Below are positions 45,348-57,740 of a stretch of DNA of 64,000 bases, one piece after another. The translations under genes were made by a program, and so were the position numbers. The first letter of the stretch is position 1. The number at the start of each line of letters is the position of its first letter. Origin of the DNA: Marsupella aquatica (taxonomy: Eukaryota; Marchantiophyta); the NCBI GenBank assembly GCA_973895155.1, contig OZ316896.1, forward strand, positions 14,198,001 to 14,262,000, written 5' to 3'. The notes under the pieces are model-generated. The model did not search any database. It saw only the letters and a program-made list of their open reading frames with translations, and had not been told where the DNA came from.

Positions 45348-46062
45348 CAGCTAACCAGGACAAACCTCTTCAGGACCCCAAGGCAGCTTTCTCGAGCCCG
45401 TGCTTTCCTCTCTTTCATCTGCCGAGGGCTCACTCATCCAGATAGAGCTTGCTCACTCTCACCATGAAGTTTGACATGCAGTTTTAAACGGAGTCCAAAA
45501 TCAAAATCAGGATAGACATCTTTGATGGGCACTGGGCTTACAAGTACCTTCTCTGGCATCGGACGACGCTGGCCCAATGCTGCCATAAACAATCCTTCAG
45601 TACAGTCTTCTCCAGGAATTCTTCATCATTCTTCTTCGTCTTCTACGCGTACTCTCGCTCGCTCTCCCCGTCTCTCTATAACGCGCGCGCGTGAGGAAGC
45701 ATGCGAAATTGCGAGGCCAAAGTTGAAAGTGCAGCAGAATGCTCTAGAGGCTCGTGTGAGCTTGAAATCCGCGCGCCTTCTTGCTTTTTTGCTTTTGATC
45801 GGCACTATTATATCCCAGCAGACAGAACCAGCATTTCAAAAATGTCTGAATCACACCTGACATTGCAAGCGAGCAGCGAACCGATGCAAATCAGAGTACT
45901 CGACTCGCAGCAAACGGACAGAGTATGACGTATAGTACGATGTCAAAAAATGTGCCCGCAAATTAGCGGAAGCTCTGGCATGCTTCTTTGTGTCAATGCC
46001 GTCGTACTCAATTCTACTCCTCCACAGTGATTCAACTTTGCTATGGCAGAACAGCAGAGTAA

Positions 46063-46479
46063 TTAGTGTTGCAGCGAGTCTTCCAGAGAAGAGTCGCTGC
46101 TCGCAAAGTTAAGGTGAAGTGAAATTGCGTTCCTTACTCTCAACTTACCGCATAGCATACGACCGGTGGATAGGGAGCTCGTCATTTTGAATTCGACTGT
46201 AGCAGTTCTCTCTGGACACCAAAGACTGCGCAGTGAAGTAGAGTCGACCACCATGTCCCTGGACCCTGGTACCTCACCGTACTTCTGTGGTCTGACGATC
46301 ACGAGGCTCGACATCATTCGGATTTCTGACTCGATAGGAAACACTGTACGAGTAGGCCATTCGTTGTGATCCGGCGAGATCGACACTCCGACAGACTGAC
46401 AAGCGCGCACCGTGCCAGTCTGCAATCCACGCCGATTATTTCGGAAAACATACCATCGATGTACTGTAGATTGAAGCAC
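46063..46479 (-). CDS. Hypothetical ORF, 138 codons
   Basis: Open from MLQSTVHRWYVFRNNRRG to LEDSLQH. Its composition is protein-like, without strong bias, but no domain is recognisable and no second copy exists in the window to show conservation. It could be a chance frame. Confidence 0.2.
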   Translation of the reverse strand: MLQSTVHRWYVFRNNRRGLQTGTVRACQSVGVSISPDHNEWPTRTVFPIESEIRMMSSLVIVRPQKYGEVPGSRDMVVDSTSLRSLWCPERTATVEFKMTSSLSTGRMLCGKLRVRNAISLHLNFASSDSSLEDSLQH

Positions 46480-46709
46480 TGTTCGAGATCAACATAAAAT
46501 GGCCAAAAAGAACTCCTCTCAAGAATCAGTGTATTGATGGCAAGATTGGGCTGAAGCCAATAAGAACTCCTCTGAAGAATTCACTTACTATGGATGGGAG
46601 GATTGGCCCGAAGCCAACCCCTGAACAAAGAATATAGGCTTGTGCCTCAAGAAGGATGCTAGATGAGGTGCATATGCTTGCCAAGGTCAACCCTGAAAAC
46701 TGATAGGAA

Positions 46710-46726
46710 TCAAGGAGAGGCTTTTG
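46710..46726. repeat. SINE target-site duplication, left
   Basis: TCAAGGAGAGGCTTTTG; its partner at 47001-47017 differs at one base. Confidence 0.75.
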
Positions 46727-47000
46727 CCTTGAATACCTAAAGTTGACCTATCCAATAGAGGATAGATTTACTCAGCATGCACCTTTGTAGGGTAGCTCAC
46801 AAGGGGGGTCATACCCAGTACCAGGAGGGAGAGAGAGTTGGACCAGAGCCCCAAAGTTAACTAGCCAAGGTCTGAGGAGAAACCAGGACTCCCACCACTA
46901 CACCCCACCCTCCACAACCCTTGCATGTAGAGGGGGGATTAAAACTGGGACCTCTATATTCTAGTCTCATTCCTTGGCCAACTGACCAGTGCTAGTTGGT
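46727..47000 (-). mobile_element. tRNA-derived SINE, second copy
   Basis: The minus strand carries an A-box-like CAGTTGGCCAAGGAATG and a B-box-like GTTTTAATCC, and a body matching the SINE at 6972-7321 (CCAGGAGGGAGAGAG, CCACCACTACACCCCAC). It is flanked by a 17-bp imperfect duplication. It is more decayed than the first copy and has no clear poly-A. Confidence 0.75.
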
Positions 47001-47017
47001 TCAAGGAAAGGCTTTTG
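47001..47017. repeat. SINE target-site duplication, right
   Basis: TCAAGGAAAGGCTTTTG, one mismatch from 46710-46726. Confidence 0.75.
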
Positions 47018-49238
47018 AGAAGGTTTGGTTCTTCTGGAAACAAAAATAGAAGTAAATAAAACACAATGTACTCTAAAGGAAACGGATTGAAGTAAAGATC
47101 AGAATTTGAAACCCCTGTTGGTCTTTGAAACCCCCATGGGCCACATCTCCCAGAATTTAAGTTTAATTGTAATAAGTTCATATTCATAAATTCAAATATA
47201 TTCAGGTTTGGAGATATACTAGAGGAGTAGGTGAGCTACACTTCCATCAAAGTTACAGTTAATTTTGGACATTTTGGTTGAGTTTTCATCAAAAAAATAC
47301 AGGGGGGGTAACTTTCACTATATTAATTTACATTGCATGTGTTAATTTGAAATATCTAGGCTTGTTTGTTTCTAAAGTCTCCTCCTACTCTAGTGGTGCA
47401 AAACTAATTTTCTGTACATTTTGGTTGAGTTTTTCATCAAAAAATACCGGGGGAGGTAAATTTCATTAGATTAATTTACATTGTGTTAATGTGAAATATC
47501 TAGGCTTGTTTTTTTTCTAAAGCCTCCTCCTACTCTAGTACTCATAACCATCAAGTTATGGGCCAATGGACCACCATTGTGGTCTATGGGAACACAAATG
47601 TCCAACATGGTGGTCCTTCCTGGCTTCAGTTTCTACAAATCAAGAACGCTAAAGGAAACAATTGACTTGTGTAAGAAGTCTCACTTGAGAGCATTAACTC
47701 TCGTGCAAACCCAAAGGCATGTACAATACTTGCTTGGAATGTGTAACAGAGCATCGATTTCGCTTCTACCCCAGATTGGATGCCCTACAGCCAGCGCTCT
47801 CCATCGCTACTTCTTCATCGAGGTGCATTATAACACGGAAATTGCCATCTAGACTCTTGAAGGTACACAAGAATGATCCCTTTGATGAACACTCACGATG
47901 TTGGCTCTGAATCTTCAGTTTTCCTAATATCTATTCCATACGCAAAGTACCACGCTGTTGGGAAAACCATCTACGGTGACTAAGATAAATGCAACTAAGC
48001 GAAGACCACATAAGAACTCGGAGCGCCAGGCAAAGAGCAAGGCAACGAGGCGCCGCATAGGAAACGGAAATGCACCGCAACTAGCGGCATCCAGTTGAAC
48101 TGCACAAAAAGAGTAGCCTGAAGATCGCAATTCCAACACATGTATTTCCCGTGAGTGTATGTAAATGGGTTACCCACTAGAGTCGGGTCACAGTGGAGCA
48201 TCTGAATTTAGCACTTGAATTTCGGTGCCTTGATCGGTCTTCGGTCAATAAAACCGAGGGTTTGATCTGGTTACCAACTGTCATCCAATAAGAGGAGCAG
48301 CAAGCACTTTGACACGCTCGGTGTATATTTTGGATTCGATCCCTTATATACCGTAAAGGAAGTTCATTTAAAAATTCAAGCATTATTCGTTAAAAGCCTA
48401 CTTTAGTCTCTCGAGTAGGATTTCGGACAGACAGGTTTCATCGTGAAGTCAAATTGACTCTTAATGGATGAGAGGAGCCTCACCATGGCCTCACGATTTC
48501 ATGCCAACCTTCCAAATTTTTAAATGTCGGAATCTATGCTGACTGGCAGTTGCAAATTGCAATTGGAACGTGCTGGATGAGGGAACTTGGAACATTCTGA
48601 CATGGATGCATTAATTGCACGGTCAAATGCTGGTATCTCACTTCCGTGTGCAGAGTGAGCTGCAAAGTGATCCCTGACTTCTTACTGTCCACACAGAAGT
48701 AGCACGGAAAACTGTCGGCTGATCGATCGATCTTAGCTTGGAATTCGAATAATCCATGTTCAACTCGGTAAGATCGCCATAGATTCAGGTTACAATTTGA
48801 TGAGCAGTTTCACATCTCGTAATAACGTTACTATATTAAACTCTGTGGTATATGTACAGAATTTCCCCCAGTTTCTAGCTCATGAAGAAGGGCTATATTT
48901 CTTATATCGTATGGAGTGTTATGTACGCCTATCAGAGACCATGCTAATCATCTGCGCTCGATCGGTCGGAACATATATAGCTCCATCAAAAACGAAGATG
49001 GAACGAGTACATTCTCAACTTGAATCGAACTAAAGTAGATTGACGACTGTATTGACAGCTCGATACAAATCCAGTTTGGGAGTGTTGTGCCTACCGAACT
49101 ACGACCCCCGATGATCGAAGAAAGACTGACTGTTGGATTTGCGAGTATGTTGAAAGCAACGTACATGCAATTGGCTTGAGCTACATAATTCTGATCCTCT
49201 GATCGATCGATGAGCTTTCTTAACAATCTTATCAAAAT

Positions 49239-49412
49239 CTAGCCACCACCCCCACCGAATCCGCCACCGTATCCAGCCCCACCTCCACCTCCGCCAGGAC
49301 CCACACCCCACTTCGAGCCCCCGCATCCTCCTCCACCATCTCCACCATCTCCACCACATTCACATCCACATCCTCCACCACCTGAACTTGGCTTGCTCGA
49401 ACCACACCCCAT
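49239..49412 (-). CDS. Small glycine-rich protein with MGCGSSKP N-terminus, second copy
   Basis: 57 residues. It keeps the MGCGSSKP start and the C-terminal core SKWGVGPGGGGGGAGYGGGF of the copy at 5432-5608. The middle has become Cys/Asp/Glu-containing (GCGCECGGDGGDGGGGC). The retention of both ends and the stop, while the middle drifts within Gly-rich codons, argues that it was once translated. Possible lipid-anchored small protein; no known family identified. Confidence 0.5.
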   Translation of the reverse strand: MGCGSSKPSSGGGGCGCECGGDGGDGGGGCGGSKWGVGPGGGGGGAGYGGGFGGGGG

Positions 49413-50214
49413 CCTGAACGTTCTCGGGGGCGATGGGTGTAGTCGAGTAAAATCGCCTTTGTAAGCACTTCCACGATCAAATCCGAGAGCACTTCCCATG
49501 CCAGTAGTCACTTGAACGATCACACTTGTTGGGATGTAGTCCATGAACATGTGCTCTCACGGGCAATGTTCACTCACTACAACGAAGTATGTTTCACAAC
49601 CATTCTCACTCAGAAATCTGACACCAAGTGCCTCACTCCGCTGTATATATACATACACTGCCCCTGCATAGAAGATAACAAGGTGAAAAAACTGTATGGA
49701 GTTGAGAAAAGATGGAGAGGAGAGAAAAAGGTTAAACAAATATCAAGGTGACAAAAAATGTCAAGAAAAAATGTCAGAGATGACTAAAATATGTCAAAGT
49801 GAGAAAACATTGGTGAGGAGAGAAAAATATGTCATGGTGAGAAAAATATGTCAAGGCAAGAAAATATATCAAAGGAAGGCAAAGATTCTGAGGCCAAGCA
49901 AGAAAATATAGACCTTGAGAGATCTAGTTGTTGAGGCATGTTATGTGTTATTTTGGCCATATAGTCGTTGTGGTTGTGTTCAATACCTGTGCGTTGTAAA
50001 GATGACATCGCTGAAGAAAAGAAGTTGGTGCGTAAAATATGTCGTTGCATAAAATATATCATTGAAGAAAAGATGTCCATGTGAAAAAGATGTCATCCCG
50101 CAAATGACTTTGATGAGGCAAAGATGTTTTGTAAAAGATCACAAATGGAAAAAACAAACATATGCCTGACCTTAGAAAACAGGAAAGGTGGGACGGGTGG
50201 GCAAGGTTTCATCA

Positions 50215-50558
50215 TGTTAGATATTGCTCTAGTCTTGTGACTCATGAGCTAACCATAGTTAGTCTAACTCGGGTTAGGACTTAGGTAATGTTAGCGCTAG
50301 TGCGATTGTGCATATAGCCAGGACTGATGCCAGACCCTGGTGAAACTTAGGCTCATTGTTACGGAGCTAGTTGAGAGATAGGGAGAGCTTGTGATGTGGA
50401 TGCTTGGTATGGCCGGTTGGCCTAGAGTGCAGTAAAGCTCATGTGTGTTCCCGTGGACGTAGCCTCATGTGGAGGTGAACCACGTATCTCTCTGTGTCGA
50501 CTATTGTGCGTTGGATGGTTCATGGGCTTGCCGTTGCAAATGTCGTCTATGCTCAACA
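50215..50558 (+). mobile_element. Solo copia-type LTR, 344 bp
   Basis: It begins TGTTAG and ends CTCAACA, flanked by CATCA at 50210-50214 and 50559-50563. The left arm has the uninterrupted site (GGTTTCATCA, reverse strand of about 4660). Its last 155 bp match the fragment at 42144-42298 and the LTR at 60934-61354. Confidence 0.85.
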
Positions 50559-50779
50559 CATCAGACGATCAGGATTGAGGTGTCCAAAACTCATTTCATA
50601 AATAGACCAAACGGAAGCATTTGGGCAGGTCCCTCATTGCAGTGTTAATGAGTTTCCCAAGTCCAATGCTTGTGTATTGCACAAATGACGTCAAGAAAAA
50701 AATATGTTGAATGAAGAGGTGTTGAGTGGAGAATTATCAAATATTGGAGATTGAACATTTTAAATTTGTTGAAACTAAT

Positions 50780-52262
50780 AGTGGTGGACCTTGCCACCCA
50801 ACGCCCTCACCAATCCCAGGACTCGTGCCTAAGTGCTCCTGGTGCCCGAACGCCTCCACGGAATACCTCGAGCAAGCACCCTAGTGCCCCTTGCACCGCC
50901 AGCGGCCCCTCCCATACGAAGCCGCACTTGCTTACCTACACAACCGCTACTCAACAGTCCTCATTGTCTGCACAAGCAACCAAGCACCTCGGTAAGTAAC
51001 CCCTCAGGATCTAGAACTCGCCAAGTCTAGCATCCTAACTCAAGCTCAACAGACGTTGGTAAATAGGTCAGCAATAGGTACTCCTGATGCCATAAGCCGG
51101 AACCAGAACCCACGCCCACTCTTCGTCCAGAACAGCTCCTTCCTTGGGCGCGGTCCGGGTTCCCCCTCGTACCTATCCATCACCAATTGACCGCCCTGAC
51201 CCCAGGACATGCTCATGGCCCAAATAGCGTAGCTTGTCCTAAAGCTTGTCCCAACGAGCCGGGACCAGAATGGCCCCGACCCTAGAATCCATTCCCAGTT
51301 CACCTCAATGATGGTCTAGGAGCCAAACACTCTTGGGACTCAACCTCCACACCTACTTGGCCTTGCCTCCCCAACGCAAGCTCCCTTGGGAGACTGAACG
51401 CGGCTTGGCTGCTATTTGGCAGGATTTGGCAAGCGGGCGAGTTAACACTGGCACACCCCGATACCCCAAGGTACCCCCAGACCCAGCTGAGCTCAGGAGG
51501 GCTACGCCCTCCTCAAGAGCTTTCCAACGCACCCAGGAAGTCCTCCAACGGACTTCCCGTTGGGAAGATCTCGCCATTTCCGTTTGGCGGTTTCCCTTAG
51601 TGTCGCGATCGTCGCGGCTCACGACTTCAGCTCGCCCTTGGCCCCCAGGGAGACACCACTCCCCTCATATATGCTTCTGGAGACCTGCCGCCCCCGGACC
51701 AGCTTTGGTCCCTAAACATTTGGCCCCCAACCCGGATCCTATCGCGCATAATGGGCGCGCCCTCAACTAGCAACGCCCATAACTTTCCCGTTAGGCATCC
51801 GCAAGCGGAGTGCCTTAGCCTGTTGTGATTGGGCCGACCCAGTGCTCATGCCTAGGCCCTCAGGTCTCATCGCCGCTCAGGGCCCCCGACCGGCCCAACC
51901 CGGATCGGGCCCTAACTTGCGCCCCAAGCGTCCGTCGCCCATGGTGTCAACTCCATTGGCCTTGGGCCCAAGAGGAGCTCACACTCCAGCCCTCAAAACT
52001 CAAAGTCCATCCGGAGGTCCGGACGGCCATCCTTGAGCCCAACCCATTTCCCCTTGACCCGACCAACTATGAGCTAGTCCAAGTTCTTAGTGTGTGTCCC
52101 CAGCTTGGCTCCTTGCCTCGCTAGTGCCACGTCTCATTGCCCACAAGTATCCCCATGCTAAGTCCTCCCCGGATGGCCTATCCGGGCCTGGACCATAAGA
52201 GAGCTCGGCGTCGGAGTCAGCGACGCCGGAGCTAAGTGTTAAGGTAGTCGAGTTCCGCGACT
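50780..52262. mobile_element. Unclassified 1.48 kb insertion
   Basis: A GC-rich block with AGT...ACT ends is flanked by CTAAT at 50775-50779 and 52263-52267. It is missing from the matching place in the left arm (about 4425-4435). An ORF of 145 codons (51333-51770, +) is probably incidental. A 5-bp duplication fits an LTR-type integrase, but the termini are not TG...CA. Confidence 0.65.
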
Positions 52263-52965
52263 CTAATGCACATCAATAGTATTAATAGACAATGAGTTCA
52301 ATGCCTTTATGTTTGCAGAGTGGCCAGTTGAGCAAAAGTTTTGTTGAGCCAAGAAGTTATGAAGCAGGATTGTTGATAACCAAAACCATTTTTCTGCAAT
52401 AGAGTTCTCTAGTAAAGGTCTCATTAAGCGTAACTGACTTGGTACTGAAGTGCTATTGAACAAAAAAAGGGTTTTTAAGTAGTAAGTCAACACAAGAGAA
52501 ATGAATGTGATGTTATTTTTGGAAGTCTCTCGGTTATGAAATAATGGTGCTAACAAAGTGTTGTTACCCTTGGGGGAAGAGTGCATGCAACTAGAAAGGA
52601 TTAATTTGCTGAACAAAATTCAAAGCATGAGTTGTAGGGCAGGCAGGAGAGGTGGAAGTTGCATGCAAAAGTGAAGAATGCAATGGACACAAAAATTTGT
52701 GGTCCAAAAAGAGTGCAATATGAAAACATAAGAGTTCTTGTGCATTGCAACAAGAGAATTGTTATTCAGGCAGAACACAATTGACACTATAAATGATGTA
52801 CAGAAAAGAGTGCAACAAAAGTAACATAAACTTTGTGTAATTTGTTGAAGCAAACAATTGATGAGAAAATCTGAAAAAGTGAGTTGTGGATGGGGAGGAG
52901 AAGTAGAAGTTGCACGGCAAGGGAGTTTTTTGCTTTTGTCTCCATCCCCGACCCAAAATTAATCG

Positions 52966-53590
52966 ATGGACCCCCATGTTCATCCAAGGAATGTGTGTGT
53001 GATGAAGTGAAATCAATTTTGGCAAAGCGATAACCAACGGTTTTGAGTCTCCCGATGGTATTGGTGTGTGCTCATACAAAAAAACGCTCAAAAGATAGAG
53101 GAGATTTATCAAACGGAAGGTTGAATGTGAAGGAATTGAAGTTTTTGACGGTTTTTGCTTACACATTGAAGAAAATGTGTTTCTATCATTCTTGATTGAT
53201 CGTTTGTGAGTTACATTGAACATTACCGCCACACGACAGACTGGAGGACAACACTCAACTGTTGGCAAAAGAGCGCTTGTCGATTTGGTGGGAAGAACAC
53301 ACAAAACAAAAAAGCCATCACTTCACACGAAGGATTTTTAGGTTTTAATTTTTATTTAAGAAAGCTATGGTGTGAGGGGGAGACCAACAATTGTTTCTTT
53401 GACATAGAGGCTGCATTTGGCGTCAACCTGTGTTCAGAGTGAACTTCAGTTGAAGACTAGAGGGATGCGAACAATTCGAGCCGGGAAGCAAGCATTGTGG
53501 ACAAGCAATGGAGATGTAATCAAAGAAATCAATTTGCAGCTGCTAAGTTTGTGACGGTGACGAGATTGTGATATCTCTTAATTGTGACAA
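52966..53590. other. Sequence outside the arm, nothing recognised
   Basis: AT-rich, no supported ORF and no match elsewhere in the window. Confidence 0.4.
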
Positions 53591-54030
53591 ATTTTTTGCC
53601 TTTCCAATGAGTGTGAGTATAAAAAATTTTAATCATGAGTTCATGAATTCTTTTAGCTTTCCAACATTGAGTCCGACATTGACAAATTTTATGTCAGATT
53701 TTGTCACAATACTAAAGAGATCATGAGGTTCAATCTCTTTAGCTTTCTAATGTGTGACATTGAGATTATTTGTCAAGAATTAGAGAGATCATGAGTATCT
53801 GAATTTTTTTAGCTTTCCAATGAACCTAACATTGATAGATTTTGTCAAGTACTAAGGAGATGATCGATGAGTTTTTAATTTTACTCTAGCTTTCCAATGA
53901 GTGTGACATTGAGAGATTTTATCAAGACAGCACTAAAGAGGTCACGAGTTTCTAAATCTTGATCTTGAGTTTTCCAATGAATCAAACATTGACAGATTTT
54001 ATCAAGTACTAAGGAGATTGATTATTTAGT
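53590..54030. repeat. Degenerate ~80-bp tandem repeat, about five units
   Basis: Units share AGCTTTCCAATGAGTGTGAC, then GATTTTGTCAAGTACTAA, then GAGATCATGAG. Unit starts are at about 53655, 53736, 53808, 53889 and 53968. The array looks like an old satellite-like block. Confidence 0.7.
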
Positions 54031-54260
54031 TTTACAATATGAAACCAAAGGGGTTTTAACTATGTACATTTCTATCGATTGGTTTTTTCAAACTTGCAAA
54101 CAATTAAAAAACACAAGCATTTTGATATAAAATACTGATATATCTTTGACAAACATCAGGATGGTAACTTTATTTTACTAAATGACATCTCTTCTTTTGT
54201 ATTTTGGTTTTTTTACGTTTAATATTTACGGCATGGCACCCCAAAAATTATGTTGCTTTT

Positions 54261-54321
54261 GCCACAAACAGGAATGTGCACGTTTGTTATTGTTAAAAGT
54301 AGGATCGTTCCTGTTTGTGGC
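54261..54321. repeat. Perfect 14-bp inverted repeat, 33-nt loop
   Basis: GCCACAAACAGGAA (54261-54274) and TTCCTGTTTGTGGC (54308-54321). Confidence 0.75.
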
Positions 54322-55559
54322 TGGTTGTGGTGATGTGGTGCAACCTCGTGGCAAAGAATTTGCAAGAGACTTCTCATGGGGGTCCGTAAATACCTTTCTC
54401 CAACCCTATTCATTTGCAAGATTGTGAGCAAAATTAAAATCTAGAAAAAGTGCCCGAAAGGAGAAAATGTGCCCGAAAGAAAATTATCACCGCGTCCAAA
54501 CAAGACAAAACAAAAGAGGAACAAAACTCCATTTTTCTTTTTCCAGTCAAAACCCAATTTTTAAATTTTAAATTAGTAATTTAAATGTAAAAATAGTTAT
54601 TATTTTTAACTCAATTTTTTATTTTGGACAGGCGAGGGCAGGCTAAATGGCAGTTTGGGGAGACACTTATTTTAAATGGGTGTATGGAAGATCTCTCAGG
54701 GTCAAAAAATAAATAAAAAATATGAAGGGTCATGATTGGTTCCCCATTTTTCTTCTTGCTTGGAAAACAACTGTGCACACCAAATATAATTCACTTTTGG
54801 TTTATTCTTTTGACTTTTTCAGTGTTTCAGTTTTTTCAGGTTTTCATTTTTTTCACTCAAAACAACACGCCAAATTTGGATGATGATCACTGCATTTTTT
54901 GGCGGAACACTGTACTATAGTTATTGGTATGTCATCTTAACCTAATTTTCCTCATCCCTGCCCATGTATGCATGTCTCCCATTGTTGTGAATGCTCCCCT
55001 TAACGTACCTCTAGTAGCTTTTATTTTATGAATCTGAGGATCATAATCATACATAGTGTATATCAAAGCCTACACATCAATTCCGCATTCCTCACATTTG
55101 TAAGCAGACAAAAGCCCAGTTTTGGTGGGCTAGCATATTATAGTGGTCAATGGTACATCATCAGGTCCTGCTTGAACTATCTGCAAGCACGAAAAGGAAT
55201 GGGGTTAATTTGCCTTCACCTGCATCAGAAAACTTGCGCGATTGATCCACACTGATTGAGTGTTCCAAGTGCTGTGAGCCCATATCCAACACAGACGACG
55301 AGCTTGGAATTGAGCAATTTGTATGCTTTTTGCTCTTGTGTGTGAGCCTCAAGTTGTCAACCTGCATTCCAGTATAACAAGCTAGGCCAGCAAGGAAGAA
55401 AGGCAGTTGGACCACTGTAGTGGGTCTTCTCAATAAGCCTGAGAGATTTGTACTGTAGGTCTTTGCAATAAGCTTGAGAGGTTCAGACCTTTTGCCCACT
55501 TATTATAAACCCTTGGGTCCCACTTTCACTGCTACTGTTTTGGCCAAAGGGGTTCCTAA
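54322..55559. other. AT-rich region without a supported gene
   Basis: I see poly-T stretches and short frames only. No similarity to other parts of the window was noticed. Confidence 0.4.
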
Positions 55560-56660
55560 AAAAGAATTTCCCAAAGGGGTTACTATAAACTGTTTATTCC
55601 AAAGGCTGAGGAATAAAACCGCTCTTCCCATAGAAAATGCAACCTAATGGATGACCTAAAACTTGGCATATTTTTGTAAAAAAAGTGACTAAGAATTTTT
55701 ACAGAGGCTGAATCCAGCAAAATTTTGCCACTTTGGAGAATGCTTATACACGCCATCTATCAGATGTACCTAAATATAAAATGTTATCATTTTGGGTTGT
55801 GCAAACAATATACCAAGTCAATGACCAAAGTTAATTGGTCACAATAGACTCAAATCTGCATGGTTTTGACCACAAGGGGCCCCACCACCATTATGGGCCA
55901 TTTCTTGGCCCCTTCAAAATAAAGAATTGAAGTCTGTTACTTAGGCCAATAATTATAAAGTTCTGGGCTCGACTAGTCTAGTATTTTTGGGGGTCCTTGC
56001 CTGGCCTGATGAAACCTAGGAATAATTTTGACATGTAAAGTTAAAGACTCTTCTAAGCATCTTGGTGAGACATTGACTTTTGAGTGTATACCTGGAGGGT
56101 CACTATATGGAGGGCCATACCAAAGGTTTGGATCATTTATGACCACCTAAGTCAATATATAAAGCAATACAATGCAATCACATGATGACACATATGCATT
56201 TTGCAATTAAAGAACCTTATCTTTCAATTGACAACTTAATAAGTCTCCTGTCAAAACCATTTCACCCTATGTTTCATCGCATGTAGTATGTCACTTTTGT
56301 GGAAGTCACCCCCCCCCAGATGTATACATTGTTTTAAGATTAATGAAGGAAAACAGGATAGAAATAGTTTGGCCGTGTGTGAGGTGAGCCAATGGTGTAT
56401 AAAATCTAACTATACAATCATGTTCAAAACCTACTACTCAATGTTTGGCATTTACTCTTGGGTCCAGAATTACTATATAGCCTTAAAGCTAGTCTTGCAG
56501 GTAGCTTGAATCCTTTTATTCAAGTTATATTTAATTGAATATTTATACACTATAGATACCTAGACCCTAAGCTATCTATTCTCAAGAGTGTGATGGAATC
56601 CAAGAGTTGTGTTGAAACTAACATTTCACCCCCTCCCTTCTTAACCAGAGCTCAAAGTTA
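55560..56660 (+). repeat. R repeat, copy 2
   Basis: Reverse-strand relative of 2503-3790. It contains the uninterrupted version of the site where family-1 copy 1 inserted (GAGCTC near 56647, reverse strand). The C run near 56310 matches the G runs at 2850 and 3025. Confidence 0.75.
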
Positions 56661-57740
56661 TGTTTCCTAAGTTTATGGTTTGAATAACTAAGTGTCACTA
56701 GCTATTATGAGAAACAAAGGAGAGGCCCACCTTGTTTTGGAAGGGGTCACAATAGTTTAGAAGCTAAACAATTGTCTTATAGAAAAATGGCATGTGGGGA
56801 TAGAAGTGGGGCCAACACTTTGTAAAGGTACAAAAAATGCACAACAAACGTTTACAGAATGGGCCAAACAGAGTACAAACGAACACACAAAAGAGGTCCA
56901 AAGTGGACAAAAACCAAACGCAAAAGAAATGAGCAATAGGGAACCCCTAAAAACCAAGGAAGTGCCAGAACCAAAACTAACCGGGAAACTAACACAAATG
57001 GACCGAGTCCTCATCACACCTAGCAAATGTGGCAAAAGTTAATGGTCCACATCAAGTCTCAAAACAAAATTGGCAAGTGGGATGGAAATGTTTAGGGGGG
57101 CTACCTACCTTGGAGGCACACTAGCACCCATTGTGAGAGATCAGCGATAGATGGCCTGAGCTTAAGCACTCCGTAAGGTGACTGCAATGCATTGGCAAAA
57201 GTGCATGATCAAAAGAGATAGTGGGGATCCGGTGCCACCCATCCGGCCATGAATATCCTGAGCGGTCTGTCAAAGAAGCCCGTTGAACTGATGATGGAGA
57301 CGCCCAAAGGTCTCAAGAGCAAGGGGGGCAAAGCTATCAGATGAAGCTCATCCAACATATTTGGCCTCGTTGTCATTGCCGCTTGTGGTGCTGTTGCTCT
57401 GGCTGTTGTTGTCACTGTCCCGATGATGTCTTGGCGCAATGGGTTGCCACCAGTCCTCTACATCTGCCAATTTAAGCGTGTTGACCATCACGGACCATGG
57501 TAAGATCAACCCATAGCTGTTGTGGTGGAGGACCAGGTAACTCAAGCACCACCTTGCACCACAAAGGGAGCAAAGAGCCAGAGGGAACCTGAGCAATTGC
57601 ATCTCTCCCAACGTCGTGAACAATAATTATGGTTTCGCCACCCAAGCTGCACCAAAGATGATGGACGCCTGTGGCATTATAAGGTTTCCCACATGCATGT
57701 GCAAGAAGTGGGTGGGACAGCCCCGTACAAAGACGCATGG
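56660..57740 (-). repeat. Fragment of unclassified repeat H, second copy
   Basis: Minus-strand relative of 42400-43400, based on the IIIVHD...GPP...DLTMVRDG segment and a downstream non-coding stretch. Heavily decayed; about 56760-57040 has a Lys/Thr-coding plus-strand frame that is probably a shadow. Confidence 0.4.

Larger units (their letters stand above)
43400..46700. other. Unassigned low-homology region with weak ORFs
   Basis: I found no match to other parts of the window and no recognisable domain. Short open stretches exist (43789-43983 +, 44459-44974 +, 44964-45347 -, 46063-46479 -) and a perfect 14-bp hairpin at 44653-44693. A Ser/Arg-coding stretch with alternating CG near 45640-45700 stands out in base composition. 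It may be decayed coding DNA of another element or host intergenic sequence. Confidence 0.4.
47069..52965 (-). repeat. Right arm of the large inverted duplication
   Basis: The reverse strand matches 3790-8103. It lacks the SINE, the minisatellite expansion and the MULE of the left arm, and shows the intact MULE target near 47072. It carries two insertions of its own, at 50215-50558 and 50780-52262. Confidence 0.8.

Noticed and set aside
43400-46700. Viral or giant-virus insertion
   Set aside because: No viral hallmark protein is recognisable; novelty alone is not evidence.
51333-51770. A 145-codon gene in the GC-rich insertion
   Set aside because: GC-rich sequence favours long chance frames; an overlapping minus-strand frame is open too and neither shows a domain.
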